Shown piece by piece: positions 43,261-54,000 of a stretch of DNA of 64,000 bases. Every line of letters begins with the position of its first letter. The stretch's first letter is position 1. Made by a program: the position numbers and the translations under genes. Location of the stretch: positions 67,119 through 131,118 of the forward strand of contig CAZPUS010000004.1 of assembly GCA_964589825.1 (NCBI GenBank), in the 5' to 3' direction. Origin of the DNA: CAZPUS01 sp964589825 (GTDB lineage: Bacteria; Fibrobacterota; Chitinivibrionia; Chitinivibrionales; WJKA01). Under the pieces are notes generated by a model, which worked only from the letters and a program-made list of their open reading frames with translations, ran no database searches and was not told the DNA's origin.

Positions 43261-44579
43261 AAACTGCAGCCTTTCAACGGATATATACCGACGTAGAGAA
43301 CATTACCAAAGCCACATGTACGGTTCGAGCCGAAGGTGTATCGAATGAAGAAATGGCTTACGTAAACGGGCGCCCCGCCCAGGTAGTGAAAATTACCGGC
43401 GATCTGGTGACACTGCAGATATTTCCCGGTACCCAGGGTATCGGCACCGATGCGGAGATTGTTTTTACCGGAAAAGCGCCTACCGTAAAAGTCGGGGAAG
43501 AAGGCCGCGGCCGTTTCTTCAACGCCTACGGACAACCGATCGACGGCGGACCCGAAATCGAAGGTAAAGAGATAGAAATCGGAGGCCCCACGGTAAACCC
43601 GGTCGAACGTCTGCAGCCGTCGGAATTCATGCCCACAGGTATTGCGGGTATCGATCTTAACAACAGCATAGTGACCGGACAGAAGATCCCCTTCTTTGCC
43701 GACCCGGACCAACCGTATAATCAGGTTATGGCGGATATTGCACTTCGTGCAAAAGCTGACGTGATTATCCTCGGCGGTATGGGTATGGCCAACGACGACT
43801 ACCTCTATTATAAAAATGTATTCGACAACGCGGGTGCACTCGACCGTATTATTTCGTTCATGAACACGACCGAGGATCCGCCGGTGGAACGACTCCTTAT
43901 TCCCGACATGTGTCTCTCCACCGCAGAACATTTCGCAACAGAGAAAAACGCGAAAGTTCTGTGCCTGCTCACCGATATGACACTGTTTGCAGACGCGCTC
44001 AGTATCGTATCCAACCGAATGGACCAGATACCCTCAAAAGACAGCATGCCCGGTTCTCTCTACAGCGACCTGGCAAAAATTTACGAAAAAGCGGCACAAT
44101 TTCCCAACGGCGGCTCGATTACCATTCTCGCGGTAACGACCCTCAGTGGTGGCGATATCACTCACGCGATTCCGGACAACACCGGCTACATTACCGAAGG
44201 TCAGCTCTTTCTGCGTCGTGATACCGATATCGGTAAGGTGATCGTCGACCCCTTCCGCAGTCTTTCCCGCCTTAAACAGCTTGTCATTGGTGAAAAGACA
44301 CGCGAAGACCATCCGAAAGTGATGAATGCACTGATCCGGCTCTTCGCCGATGCGGGGAACGCCCGGACAAAACTCGAAAACGGTTTTGATTTGAACGAGT
44401 ATGACACCCGCACACTCGACTTTGCAAAAGAGTATTCCCGCGAGCTGCTCGCTATCGACATTAATATCGAAGTCGACAGAATGCTCGATATCGGATGGGA
44501 GCTTTTTGCCAAATACTTCAGAAAAGAAGAGGTCGGTATTAAAGAAGATCTCGTGCAGAAATACTGGAAGTCATCCTAA
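43257..44579 (+). CDS. atpB: V/A-type ATP synthase subunit B
   Basis: 440 residues. Non-catalytic partner of A: the classical P-loop is replaced by PFFADPDQPYNQ, as expected for B subunits. GGMGMANDDYLYYKNVFD, NTTEDPPVERLLIPDMCLSTAEHFA and SIVSNRMDQIPSKDSMPGSLYSDLAKIYE are typical family blocks. Start overlaps the A stop (ATGA), indicating translational coupling that keeps A and B in equal amounts. Confidence 0.95.
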   Translation: MKTAAFQRIYTDVENITKATCTVRAEGVSNEEMAYVNGRPAQVVKITGDLVTLQIFPGTQGIGTDAEIVFTGKAPTVKVGEEGRGRFFNAYGQPIDGGPEIEGKEIEIGGPTVNPVERLQPSEFMPTGIAGIDLNNSIVTGQKIPFFADPDQPYNQVMADIALRAKADVIILGGMGMANDDYLYYKNVFDNAGALDRIISFMNTTEDPPVERLLIPDMCLSTAEHFATEKNAKVLCLLTDMTLFADALSIVSNRMDQIPSKDSMPGSLYSDLAKIYEKAAQFPNGGSITILAVTTLSGGDITHAIPDNTGYITEGQLFLRRDTDIGKVIVDPFRSLSRLKQLVIGEKTREDHPKVMNALIRLFADAGNARTKLENGFDLNEYDTRTLDFAKEYSRELLAIDINIEVDRMLDIGWELFAKYFRKEEVGIKEDLVQKYWKSS

Positions 44580-44622
44580 CTACAATCCGGCACACGTGTG
44601 ATCAGCCAGGAGTTACATTCCC

Positions 44623-45225
44623 GTGGCACTACGCATTCAATACAATAAGACGTATCAACAACGGCTTCAGAAGGAACTCGCCATTCGAGAGCGGGCCCTG
44701 CCGACGCTGCAGGCTAAGGAGACCGCGTTGCGTCTCGAAGTGAAAAAAGCACGCACGCACCTGCACAAAATCGAACAGGAGCTCGATCAGCTTCGCAAGG
44801 AAATCACGCATACCTATAAATTATGGTGCGAATTTCCTCCGGAGCTCGTATCGGTCGAGCATGTCGACTACCGGCTCAAAAAAATCGCCGGGGTCAACAT
44901 CCCGATTTTTAACAACGTCACACTTAAGGTCGAACCGTACAGCCTGGTACTCAATCCTGCATGGTTCCCCGACGGTATCGACATGCTGAAAAGAATCGTT
45001 TCACTCAAGCTGCAACTCAAGCTCGTGAGTAAACAAACCCAGATTCTTGAATATGCACGTAAAAAAACCACGCAAAAAGTGAACCTATACGAGAAAGTAC
45101 AGATTCCCGCATACCGTGACGGCATACTCAAAATAAAGCGCTTCCTCGAAGACAAAGAAAATCTGGAAAAATCGGCGCAAAAAATCCTTAAAAGTCGTCT
45201 TGCAGCCAACGAGGAGGCATCATGA
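44623..45225 (+). CDS. atpD: V/A-type ATP synthase subunit D (central rotor shaft)
   Basis: 200 residues, almost entirely helical, with a long N-terminal coiled coil (YQQRLQKELAIRERALPTLQAKETALRLEVKK) and a C-terminal one (LYEKVQIPAYRDGILKIKRFLEDKENLEKSAQKIL). These form the rotor shaft inside the A3B3 head. The start is GTG; MALRIQYNKT is the normal N-terminus, and CAGGAG lies upstream. Subunit F is not found in the window. Confidence 0.9.
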   Translation: MALRIQYNKTYQQRLQKELAIRERALPTLQAKETALRLEVKKARTHLHKIEQELDQLRKEITHTYKLWCEFPPELVSVEHVDYRLKKIAGVNIPIFNNVTLKVEPYSLVLNPAWFPDGIDMLKRIVSLKLQLKLVSKQTQILEYARKKTTQKVNLYEKVQIPAYRDGILKIKRFLEDKENLEKSAQKILKSRLAANEEAS

Positions 45226-47153
45226 TTATCCCGATGAAAAAGCTCTCGCTTCTTTTGTATCACAGAGAGAAAGATCCGTTCCTCACTTCTCTGCAGAAGC
45301 TGGGGGTCGTTGATATCGAAACCCGGATAAATGAAGAAGAATGCCACGAGATTGAAGCCCTTCGGGGCCGGATCAATGAAGCCCAACGCACCCAGAGAGC
45401 ACTTGCACGTATTGCGTCTCAAAACGATATAATTTCCGAATCACCTGAGCAGACCGACAGCGGGATTGCAAAAAAAGCACGGTCGATTATACAGGACTAT
45501 AATGACTGCGAACAGCAGAGGGAGCAGGCGCAACAATCTATCACCTCCCTGCAGAAGAATGTCGAGACACTTGCTCCATGGGGCGATTTCGAACCGGAAT
45601 CGATCCGTCGGCTGGAAAACAGCGATTTACGTATCCGCTTTTTTGTTGCCAATGCAAAACGGGTTGATTTGTCCGCCCTCGACACATACACCTATGAAAT
45701 AATTAATCGCCGTAATACCACGCTCTATTTTATTGTGATACATCGCAAAGAAGAGCAATTACCTCCCCTTGAAGCGGAAGAGGTGGTTTTACCGGCTGTT
45801 TCGCTCTCCACTGCACAAAAAAACATAGAACAATACAGTGCGGAGCTCAGCGAGGCTAATAAAAAGGTGCAACAACTCGCTGCAGAGAACAAGGTACTCT
45901 CTTCGTACATTCAGCAACTAGAAAACGAACGGTCCTACGAACAAGCCCGGCAAAATATGGCCGATGCAGTACAGGGACGTGTCGTAACCCTTACCGGATG
46001 GGTGCCGGAACCAAAAGTTTCTCAGGTGAGTAATTTTCTGGAAAAATATGCCGCGTGGTATCAATTTACCGCACCTTCTCAGGAAGATAACGTACCGGTT
46101 GAAGTGGAAAATGGATGGTTTGCCCGCCTCTTCGAGCCAATTACAAAAATGTATTCTCTGCCGAATTATTTTTTCCTTGATCCCACCCCGTTTTTCGCGC
46201 CTTTTTTCTGGCTTTTTTTCGGATTGTGCCTGAGTGATCTCGGGTATGGTATGATTGCGACGGCGGCCGCATTCGGAATGATGAAGATACTGCCTCGTCA
46301 ATTCAAGCCAATTGGGGTACTCGGTGTTTTACTGGGTATTGCGGTAATGATCGGAGGGTTTTTCCTTAACTCCTTTTTCGGGTTTACCATATTCGATGTA
46401 CCCGGCTCGGGCGGCGGCATGTTCGACAGCGGAGCGCCATTTGCGTTTCTCAGCCCTATAAAAACACCGGAAGGAATTACCTATTATCCGGCAATCCCCT
46501 GCTCTGCCTACCTTGGCGTTATTCAAATCATTATCGGAATCATTCTGAGAGGCTATGCCACAACCCGCGTGAAACGCAATTCCCTCTATGCGTTTCATCC
46601 CATTTCGGAAATCCTGATGCTTGTCGGCGCGGTTATTATACTTACCAAAATTAATTTTCTCGATCTAAAGATATTCTCCATAGGCCCGATGACCATCGGA
46701 GAATGGGTTGCCGCCCCTTCGTATATGTTTGCCTGGGGATTGGTTGTACTCGGTCTGCTGCTGCTGCTTCTGTTCAATGATCCATCCAAGGGCATCGCCT
46801 TACGCATCGGACTCGGTTTCTGGGCGCTTTATCAGTTCATTACCGGCACGTTGATGTCTAATTGCCTTTCCTACCTGCGGCTTTTCGCCCTTGGTCTTGG
46901 AACTGGTCTTCTCGGCGCCGCATTCAATCAAATTGCGCTTATGCTCATAACCAATGAAAATGGAACCCTGCAGTTCGCATCACCTGCAGTCATTGGGACA
47001 GTTCTTATCCTGGTTCTCGGTCACTCGGTCAACCTTGGCCTTTCAGGGCTCTCTGCTTTTGCGCATTCCCTGCGTCTTATTTTCGTCGAATTTTACCAAA
47101 ACCTCGATTTCAGGGGCACATTGAAAGAATATTCACCATTCAGCATCAAATAG
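45222..47153 (+). CDS. atpI: V/A-type ATP synthase subunit I (membrane stator)
   Basis: 643 residues. The cytoplasmic N-terminal half (1-310) contains two coiled-coil arms; ends at about residue 310. The C-terminal half has about seven to eight membrane helices. The conserved block SNCLSYLRLFALGLGTGLLGAAFNQIA near residue 545 has the arginine that faces the rotor glutamate. LGHSVNLGLSGLSAFAHSLRLIFVEFYQ is the usual C-terminal signature. Overlaps subunit D by four bases. Confidence 0.93.
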   Translation: MIIPMKKLSLLLYHREKDPFLTSLQKLGVVDIETRINEEECHEIEALRGRINEAQRTQRALARIASQNDIISESPEQTDSGIAKKARSIIQDYNDCEQQREQAQQSITSLQKNVETLAPWGDFEPESIRRLENSDLRIRFFVANAKRVDLSALDTYTYEIINRRNTTLYFIVIHRKEEQLPPLEAEEVVLPAVSLSTAQKNIEQYSAELSEANKKVQQLAAENKVLSSYIQQLENERSYEQARQNMADAVQGRVVTLTGWVPEPKVSQVSNFLEKYAAWYQFTAPSQEDNVPVEVENGWFARLFEPITKMYSLPNYFFLDPTPFFAPFFWLFFGLCLSDLGYGMIATAAAFGMMKILPRQFKPIGVLGVLLGIAVMIGGFFLNSFFGFTIFDVPGSGGGMFDSGAPFAFLSPIKTPEGITYYPAIPCSAYLGVIQIIIGIILRGYATTRVKRNSLYAFHPISEILMLVGAVIILTKINFLDLKIFSIGPMTIGEWVAAPSYMFAWGLVVLGLLLLLLFNDPSKGIALRIGLGFWALYQFITGTLMSNCLSYLRLFALGLGTGLLGAAFNQIALMLITNENGTLQFASPAVIGTVLILVLGHSVNLGLSGLSAFAHSLRLIFVEFYQNLDFRGTLKEYSPFSIK

Positions 47154-47201
47154 ATGAAATAAACTAACTCACAAAACGTATTATAAGGAAGGAGATGCAT
47201 T

Positions 47202-47669
47202 ATGGATTGGTCTTACGTGCTTGCAATGATCGGTGTAGGTATCATGGTCGGGATGTCGGGTGTTGGCTCTGCAATCGGCACTGCGATTGGAGGACAGTCG
47301 GTAGTCGGAATGCTCAAGAAAAGACCGGAGCAGTTTGGCAGCGCCATGGTTCTCGCCGCGATGCCCGCAACACAGGGATTGTATGGATTCGTTGGATTTA
47401 TCATATATAACGGTAAACTTCAGGGAATCGGACCGGAATTGAGTATTGTACAGGCAAGTGTGGTTCTTGGTGCCGGTATTATGCTCGGACTTGCAGCACT
47501 GCTTTCAGGAATTCATCAGGGCCGTGTATGCGCTGCCGGAATTTCCGGAATCGGAAGCGGTCACGATGTATTCGGCAATACCCTGATTCTGGGCGCGTTT
47601 CCTGAATTTTATGCCATTCTGGCACTGGTCTCCGCCATTCTGGCCCAGGGATTGATGGTGGTTGCATAA
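47202..47669 (+). CDS. atpK: V/A-type ATP synthase subunit K (rotor ring), Na+-type ion site
   Basis: 155 residues forming four helices (two hairpins) of the rotor ring. Compared from memory with Enterococcus hirae NtpK, the Na+ ligands are conserved: T and Q in PATQGLYGF (T64/Q65), Q in SGIHQGRVCAAGI (Q110), and the ion-carrying E in AFPEFYAILALV (E139). Only the second hairpin carries the glutamate, as in the Na+ enzymes. This predicts coupling to Na+. AAGGAGG stands eight bases upstream. Last gene of the operon. Confidence 0.9.
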   Translation: MDWSYVLAMIGVGIMVGMSGVGSAIGTAIGGQSVVGMLKKRPEQFGSAMVLAAMPATQGLYGFVGFIIYNGKLQGIGPELSIVQASVVLGAGIMLGLAALLSGIHQGRVCAAGISGIGSGHDVFGNTLILGAFPEFYAILALVSAILAQGLMVVA

Positions 47670-47716
47670 CAAAAGAGTGTGCATGTCTATATAGAATTGG
47701 CCTCCTTTCTACCCAT

Positions 47717-47761
47717 AAACGCCGCATGATGACGCTTCCCGCGTCTCTGCGGCGTTTTTTA
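47717..47761 (+). terminator. Rho-independent terminator of the ATPase operon
   Basis: A 10-bp stem AAACGCCGCA (47717-47726) and TGCGGCGTTT (47748-47757), with an inner hairpin GACGC/GCGTC (47731-47735 and 47741-47745), followed by a T tract. The rest of 47670-47990 shows no gene. Confidence 0.88.
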
Positions 47762-47990
47762 ATGGTTTTCGTCGGAAATGAAACATACCAGCGCTACATA
47801 AAAGATTATGTACGCATTATCTCTTCGATCACCGCCTCAGCTCAGCGATTCTACAATCGTAATATATACCCCGGATCAGTTTTTTCCTGCGCAACCCACG
47901 AACCCCACCAACAACATACTGTCGGATATATTTGCTGTTATTAAGATACCGAGTAAGGTAATCCTCTGTTATATAAGGAGAAAAGGATAA

Positions 47991-50201
47991 CTACTCTGCC
48001 GGCTCTCTGTGAGAAGTATTCACAAGCAACTCCTGCATCGCTTTGGTTAGCGTATCATGTGTAAAAGGCTTTTGTATGAAGCACGTCCCCGAATATTCCC
48101 TGCGCGTCACTTCTTCTGAATAACCTGATGCAACCAAAACCTTTGCATCGGCATCGATTCCCTTCAATCCGCAAAGACAGTCCCACCCGTGCATACGGGG
48201 CATGTTGAGATCGAGAATCACGAGTGCGATCTGTTTATGGTGCTGCCTGAAAAAATCGAGCGCATACATGCCATCAGCCTTTGTGGTAGTTTTGTACCCG
48301 AGTGTCCGGGCCATTTCAGCACAATAGTCACGTACCAGAACTTCATCATCTACTATCAGAATTGTATCCCGTTTTGCGCTGCAAGTGTGCGCGAGCGGCT
48401 GGTGTGTATCACTGCATACCACCTCCTGTTCTGATCTTTGCTCGTTACATACCGGCAGATAAATTGTTACACAGGTTCCTTTATTCTTTTCGCTTTCTAA
48501 CGTAATGGTTCCTCTGTGGCTTTTTATCGTACCAAACGCACTCGCCAGCCCCAGTCCCGTCCCTTTTCCTGCCCCCTTTGTAGTAAAAAAAGGCTCGAAC
48601 ACATGATTTTTTGTTTCTTCATCCATGCCGATTCCATCATCTCGCACGCTGATAACAACGTATGAATCGGCGAATTCGGTCGATATATTTTCCCGGATTT
48701 CTTTATCGGGCGCAATGTTTTCGGTGCTGATTTCGATCGTACCGCCATGTGCAAGCGCATCCCGGGAGTTAATTGCAAGGTTAAGGAAAACATTCTGAAG
48801 TTGCGTATTGTCTCCATTTATCGTCGATTGTTCCGCATTCAGCTTCTTTATTACACGTATTCTCTTATCGATAGAATGCTGTACTAAAGAACATGAGGTT
48901 TCTATCACCTCATGAATGTCGCAGCATACTTTTTTTGAATGCTCCTTTCGAGCAAATGCGAGCATCTTACGCGTCAGCTCGGATGCACGCTTTGATGCAT
49001 CGACAATCGCGTGTGCATACTTATTAAGCTGTGGATTGCCCGATTCTGTTTTTCGGCATATAAGATCCGCGTAGCCACACATTGCCCCAAGCATATTGTT
49101 GAAATCATGTGCGATGCCTCCGGCGAGCCGACCGATTGCTTCCATCTTTGCCTGTTCCGACTGTTTAAGCTCTTCCTGTACATGTTTGCGCCGCTGTTCC
49201 TGAATATGATGCTGAGTAATATCTCTGAGAATTACCATCATCCCCACCTGGATACCCGAATTATACAACGCCGACTGTGATAACAAGCCGATATTTTCCC
49301 CGTCTCCGCACGGCAGACGGACCTCTTTGTTGGTATATGTATTGCCCGGTGAATACGTATCCCCGAAAAACGAGCTCAGCCTGTTGCCCGTGACATTCCG
49401 ATTACCGATACCCAAAAATGCCCGTGCGGCATTGTTGAGATCGACAATACGATTATCCGGATCGACAATTACAATGCCTTCGTGAAGCTGCCGTGCGAGT
49501 TCGTTTGCAACGCCTGCAATACCAAGTCTAAGAAAACTGAACCGCCGGATGGCGTAAAAAACGAATCCCGACTGTATTAGCAGAAGAAACGAACCAACCG
49601 ATGGTGCCGCCATGTTCTGAAACATATCCCGAAAAACCACGTTGTAGCCGAATACCACGCCATACATCAGCACTGTGCCGATAAAAAGACAGACAAGCTG
49701 TTTTTTAATAATCGTATCTTTTGAAGAAAATACCGCTTTGCCCAGAAGGATAATGCCCACAATCGCACTCGATGTATTTGCCAGAAGCACCGCAGGCATA
49801 TACAGCCGCCCCTGCACAATTGTCACACCCCAGGTCGTTTTGGCAACACCTGCAACAATCAGCGGAGTTACGGTCCCGATGATACCAAATACGAGATTTA
49901 TACCTAAAAGGATGAAAAAAAGCGCTCCCCGCCTGCGCTGAATGGTAACATAGATGAAGTTCAATCCCGCAAAAGCGGAAAAAAGCCAGAACGGTACGTG
50001 AATACGTTCTCCTGCGAGTGCGAATGCAGCTGATGGTGCATTCCACGTAATACCGGCTCCGAGTGCCCATAGCGCAAAAAATGCCGCCATTATAATAAAA
50101 GCACGGTTCGATCTGTTCCTATGATCAAGCGCAGTAACATACGCGATAAGCAAAGAATGAATAAAAAAACTCGAAAGCGGCAGTAATGAATAGATATTCA
50201 T
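47991..50201 (-). CDS. Membrane-bound hybrid sensor histidine kinase (7TM-PAS-HisKA-HATPase-REC)
   Basis: 736 residues. About seven helices lie in residues 1-225, resembling the 7TM sensor region of histidine kinases. A PAS domain follows (LHEGIVIVDPDNRIVDLNNAARAFLG, about 240-350). HisKA has the phospho-accepting H365 in GGIAHDFNNMLGAMCGYADL. HATPase has the N box region NLAINSRDALAHGG, then DDGIGMDEETKNHVFEPFFTTKGAGKGTGLGLA. The C-terminal receiver has the acceptor aspartate in LVILDLNMPRMHG (about residue 662) and the K of QKPF. As a hybrid it would pass phosphate through its own receiver to a phosphotransfer protein or act as a phosphate sink. No partner gene is next to it; it converges on the ATPase operon. 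Confidence 0.92.
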   Translation of the reverse strand: MNIYSLLPLSSFFIHSLLIAYVTALDHRNRSNRAFIIMAAFFALWALGAGITWNAPSAAFALAGERIHVPFWLFSAFAGLNFIYVTIQRRRGALFFILLGINLVFGIIGTVTPLIVAGVAKTTWGVTIVQGRLYMPAVLLANTSSAIVGIILLGKAVFSSKDTIIKKQLVCLFIGTVLMYGVVFGYNVVFRDMFQNMAAPSVGSFLLLIQSGFVFYAIRRFSFLRLGIAGVANELARQLHEGIVIVDPDNRIVDLNNAARAFLGIGNRNVTGNRLSSFFGDTYSPGNTYTNKEVRLPCGDGENIGLLSQSALYNSGIQVGMMVILRDITQHHIQEQRRKHVQEELKQSEQAKMEAIGRLAGGIAHDFNNMLGAMCGYADLICRKTESGNPQLNKYAHAIVDASKRASELTRKMLAFARKEHSKKVCCDIHEVIETSCSLVQHSIDKRIRVIKKLNAEQSTINGDNTQLQNVFLNLAINSRDALAHGGTIEISTENIAPDKEIRENISTEFADSYVVISVRDDGIGMDEETKNHVFEPFFTTKGAGKGTGLGLASAFGTIKSHRGTITLESEKNKGTCVTIYLPVCNEQRSEQEVVCSDTHQPLAHTCSAKRDTILIVDDEVLVRDYCAEMARTLGYKTTTKADGMYALDFFRQHHKQIALVILDLNMPRMHGWDCLCGLKGIDADAKVLVASGYSEEVTRREYSGTCFIQKPFTHDTLTKAMQELLVNTSHREPAE

Positions 50202-50312
50202 ATCGCTGATCCAAAATCTGAAAACATACCAATACCATAAAATAATTCACTCTGACACATGATGCCGAACCTCTATTCATAATCCACGTTCTGCCCTTTC
50301 CCTTCTCCGCCC

Positions 50313-50356
50313 CAAAAAAAAACGCCTTCTGCAGCGTTTATGCTTCAGAAAGCGTT
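50313..50356 (-). terminator. Rho-independent terminator of rplU-rpmA
   Basis: AACGCCTTCTG (50321-50331) pairs with CAGAAAGCGTT (50346-50356) with one mismatch. On the minus strand the stem is followed by seven or more T. It is 34 bases after the rpmA stop. The arm on the other side also ends in T5, so bidirectional use is possible. Confidence 0.78.
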
Positions 50357-50389
50357 TTTGTAATCCGCGTTAAATCTGTAATGCCCGGT

Positions 50390-50650
50390 TTATGCTGTCT
50401 CGGGAACGATATCGACCACCTTATTCTTTTTACGCTCCATGCGAAAACTGACGATGCCGTCCGAGGTAGCGAACAGTGTGTCATCTTTTCCACGCCCGAC
50501 ATTCTTTCCGGGATGTATCCGGGTACCACGCTGACGTACGATTATATTACCGGCACGAACAATCTGACCACCAAAACGCTTGACCCCTAGCATATTGGGG
50601 TTACTGTCACGTCCGTTTCGTGTACTTCCGACCCCTTTTTTATGTGCCAT
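50390..50650 (-). CDS. rpmA: 50S ribosomal protein L27
   Basis: 86 residues. MAHKKGVGSTRNGRDSNPNMLGVKRFGGQ is the canonical N-terminus, which reaches into the peptidyl-transferase centre; there is no N-terminal extension that would need cleavage, unlike in Firmicutes. GNIIVRQRGTRIHPGKNVGRGKDDTLFA is also typical. Second gene of the L21-L27 pair, 15 bases after rplU. Confidence 0.97.
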   Translation of the reverse strand: MAHKKGVGSTRNGRDSNPNMLGVKRFGGQIVRAGNIIVRQRGTRIHPGKNVGRGKDDTLFATSDGIVSFRMERKKNKVVDIVPETA

Positions 50651-50665
50651 GGTACTCCTCCTTAT

Positions 50666-50980
50666 TTATGACGCTGAAATCTTCGTTATTTCGAGAGAGG
50701 TATACTGCGCACGATGTCCTCTGGTACGCTGATATCGCTTACGCCCCTTTTTCTTCATTACACGAACCTTTTTACCTTTCCCGTTTTCACGTACCGTAGC
50801 CTGCACCGTTACCTTTTCCAGTGACTCCCGGTCGACAACCGGCTTCGTATCGTCATGTGCCATAACCACCGAGGCGATATCGACACTGCTGCCCACTTCT
50901 TTTGCCATATATGGCACCTGAACTATATCACCCTCCTTAACTTCATACTGATGTCCACCCTGCTGTATAATGCAGTACAT
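50666..50980 (-). CDS. rplU: 50S ribosomal protein L21
   Basis: 104 residues, standard length. MYCIIQQGGHQYEVKEGDIVQV, then the basic GKGKKVRVMKKKGRKRYQRTRGHRAQYTSLEI signature at the C-terminus that binds 23S rRNA. Paired with rpmA as in most bacteria. The 112-base gap to the end of the upstream sprA-like gene may hold its own promoter, but I could not identify one with confidence. Confidence 0.97.
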   Translation of the reverse strand: MYCIIQQGGHQYEVKEGDIVQVPYMAKEVGSSVDIASVVMAHDDTKPVVDRESLEKVTVQATVRENGKGKKVRVMKKKGRKRYQRTRGHRAQYTSLEITKISAS

Positions 50981-51092
50981 ATAACTATCCTTTTGTTAGT
51001 CACCGTACGTAAATGGCTGAATATAAAGTTGGATAAAAATACATAATGTGCGTATGTGGGTGCAACTGATCAACCACCGCAGTGTGTTGCAG

Positions 51093-54000
51093 CTAAAATC
51101 GCACTTTTACACTGGTACCGAAACTCCAGTCCGTTCTGGTTTCGGACTCGTTTTCAATATCCTGGGTCCACGACAAACTGGTTTGTCCGGTTATATTGTC
51201 GGTAAACTGGTAATTCATATTCGGACGAAATCCGAGCGTACGTATCTTATTATCGTCCCGCCATTGACCGGTACCGTTGGCTGGTATCTTTTCGAGTGTA
51301 AGGTCGTGTGAGGCGGTCATCCGTGCGGTTACCTTTCCCTGCAGCGGTACTTCCCAGAAAATAAGACCAATCGTCTCATTTTTCGGGTTCCTGTGAAAAG
51401 AATATTCCGCTTCAACGCGATCCTCGTGTGATTCAGAAAGCGTTCTGCTCTCCTGTTCCACCATTTCACGGGTATAATCATGAGAATAACTAATATCGAC
51501 CGGCCACTGCTTAAGTCTGCCGTTGACGCTTACCAGCGGGGTGAGTCGATGGGTCACGGTCATCCTTTTCGTAGTACGGGCCCACTCTTTTTCATTGTTT
51601 TTATTCAACTTCTGCACCATGTGATATGCTTTATCTTTCTCATATTCATACGATGAATTCACATCGAGATTTGTTATATTTTTATTTATACCCGGAAAGG
51701 AATTAAGAAACGAAGTGCGCGCAGATGCACCGAATTTCGGAAAGATAACACTCTCTTTCTCTTCACTTGTGTCCGGGGTGACCGTATGCGACTCACTGCG
51801 CTCGAGTCTGACACGCGAAAGCTTGAGATCGATCGGCTTGGGCACCGTCATCGAGGTACTCAGTTTGTAATTTCTGGTTGTTCTACGTTCATCTTTTTTG
51901 TAATGAGAATACTCATCGTTTTTTTTACGACTGTTCATTCCCCCGAACACGTCTTCATCCATATCACCCGAAACGATATCCGCTGCATTTCTGCCTTTCA
52001 ATCCCAGCTGATATGAAAAATATTCACTCATGCGTCTGTCCATTGCATGATCGAGCATTCGTCTGTAGACTTCCTTGTTTGTCAGATCGGAGCTGGCGGA
52101 ATAGTCGAATGAAATGTTTCTCATCTCCATTGCATCGATACCGCGTGATAAAAAACCGAAAAACTGCATTACGACACGCATTGAATCATTATCAGACGAA
52201 AGCTTTTTTGTAAGTGTATTCAGTTGGAGGGTCGATTTGAATTCAAAGGTGCTTTTAACCCCCAGGTCTACATACGTGGTGTCTCGACCACCCAGATCAC
52301 TGCTAAAGCGGGACGAATAGGAAGCGGAATGCGTCAGCCAGTCGAAAAAACCGGGTTTAAGAGATATCCGTGCATTCTGACTTCGCCGGTCCTCACCGTA
52401 TAAATAGAGATAATCGCGCCACTGGTCATCCATGGCAGCCACCCTGGTACGCACAAAACGATCCCACGACTCCCGATCTCCTACTGCGTCGTCGAGGTCT
52501 CTGCTGCTGGTTACATCATAGGTTATATCGAGCAGGGGATCAATTGGACTGTATGACAGATGCATGCCGTGATCGAGCCTGAAGCTGCGCGTAATATCGC
52601 TGTTACGGGGACGTTCGTCCTGAACGCTGCGATGAGTATATCGCGCCTCCGCCAGATCGAACGTAAGCTTGTCCGGTAACATCTTAAAGGAATAGCCTGA
52701 AAATTTTCGCAGCAGCGGTGTACGGGAATATTTTTTCAGTGGAGTATATTTACTCCACTGCGGTGTTCGTTTCGGACTCAGATCATACGTGAGATCGCCT
52801 GCATAATCGTCCTCTTCCCGCACGTTAAGATAATCCCCGTTTTCGCCACGCTTCTCACCTTTGTGCACTTCTTCCTCATTGTTCTGATATCGCAGTTGTC
52901 CCACAGAAAGACGATCGACCGTGAGATTAGAAAGAAAATTGTCGGAATACTTCGTTTTTCTATAGCTTATAGATGCGGTTTTCTTTTTTTTCTTCGTTTC
53001 ATAGTGTGATGAAGGCGTCCCGGTTTGTTCAACCAAATCCTGCAACCCGTCGGATCCTCCGTTCTTTTTTGCAAGCGATATATCACTGCCCGGTTTTAGC
53101 TGCGGCCGTGTCAGCGAATAACCATAACGAACATTCAACGGTATCGAAACATTCCATGCAGACGGCATGAATTTATTCAGTTTCCAGTCCGCGTTTATAT
53201 TACCATTGAGTTTTGAATTCTGCGGGGTAATATCTCCTTCGTTCATCTGGCGAAAATCTCCGTCCCGGTAATCCGCATTTGCATTGAGCGTCATGAAGTC
53301 GGACCAGCGGGAGGTCATTGAAAAAAGAGCGGCGTTTCCGGCTGTGTTTCGCAGATCCTGCACTTTGAGCTTATCGATCCAGAGTTCTCCGGTGACACTC
53401 GCGGCTGCTGATGAATCACAATACACACCCATTGCCATATACCTGACACTGGCAAAACTCGGCATTTTTTTGGTATTGGAAACTATCGAATAATATGCCG
53501 GATTGCCACCGTGGTCAACACGCCAGGAAGTATCCGCAGAATCGATAAACGGATCCTCCAGCACCGCGAGTTTTGCATTCGAAAGCTGGGAAAAATGTAT
53601 CGATGTGGTCGTGTCCCATCCTCGTGTAACAAGCGTGGCATATTCATAATACGTGTTTTCATCGGTGCCGAAGCGAAAGAAAAACCAGACACTGTCGCGA
53701 CCGTGATTCTGCGCTCCGTAAAGATGAAAGTTGATGCCACCGTATGAAGAAAAATCCCATGCGTGTTGCCGTTCTTTCTTTACCCGCACTTCGGTACCCG
53801 GCTCCACCCCTTTATAATTAAGGCGCAGTGCCTGTTCCCGCTTGGGATTCCCATAGCGATCTTTTTCGACCTGAATCGAGGGCCGAAAGGTGTTTGTATT
53901 ATCGATATTGTTAATAACCGAGGCATCGATCTGGATGGTATCGCGCGTTGAATCGGCAACCACATCCCGGGTGGGCATCTCTTCCCATTTGTTGCCCACG

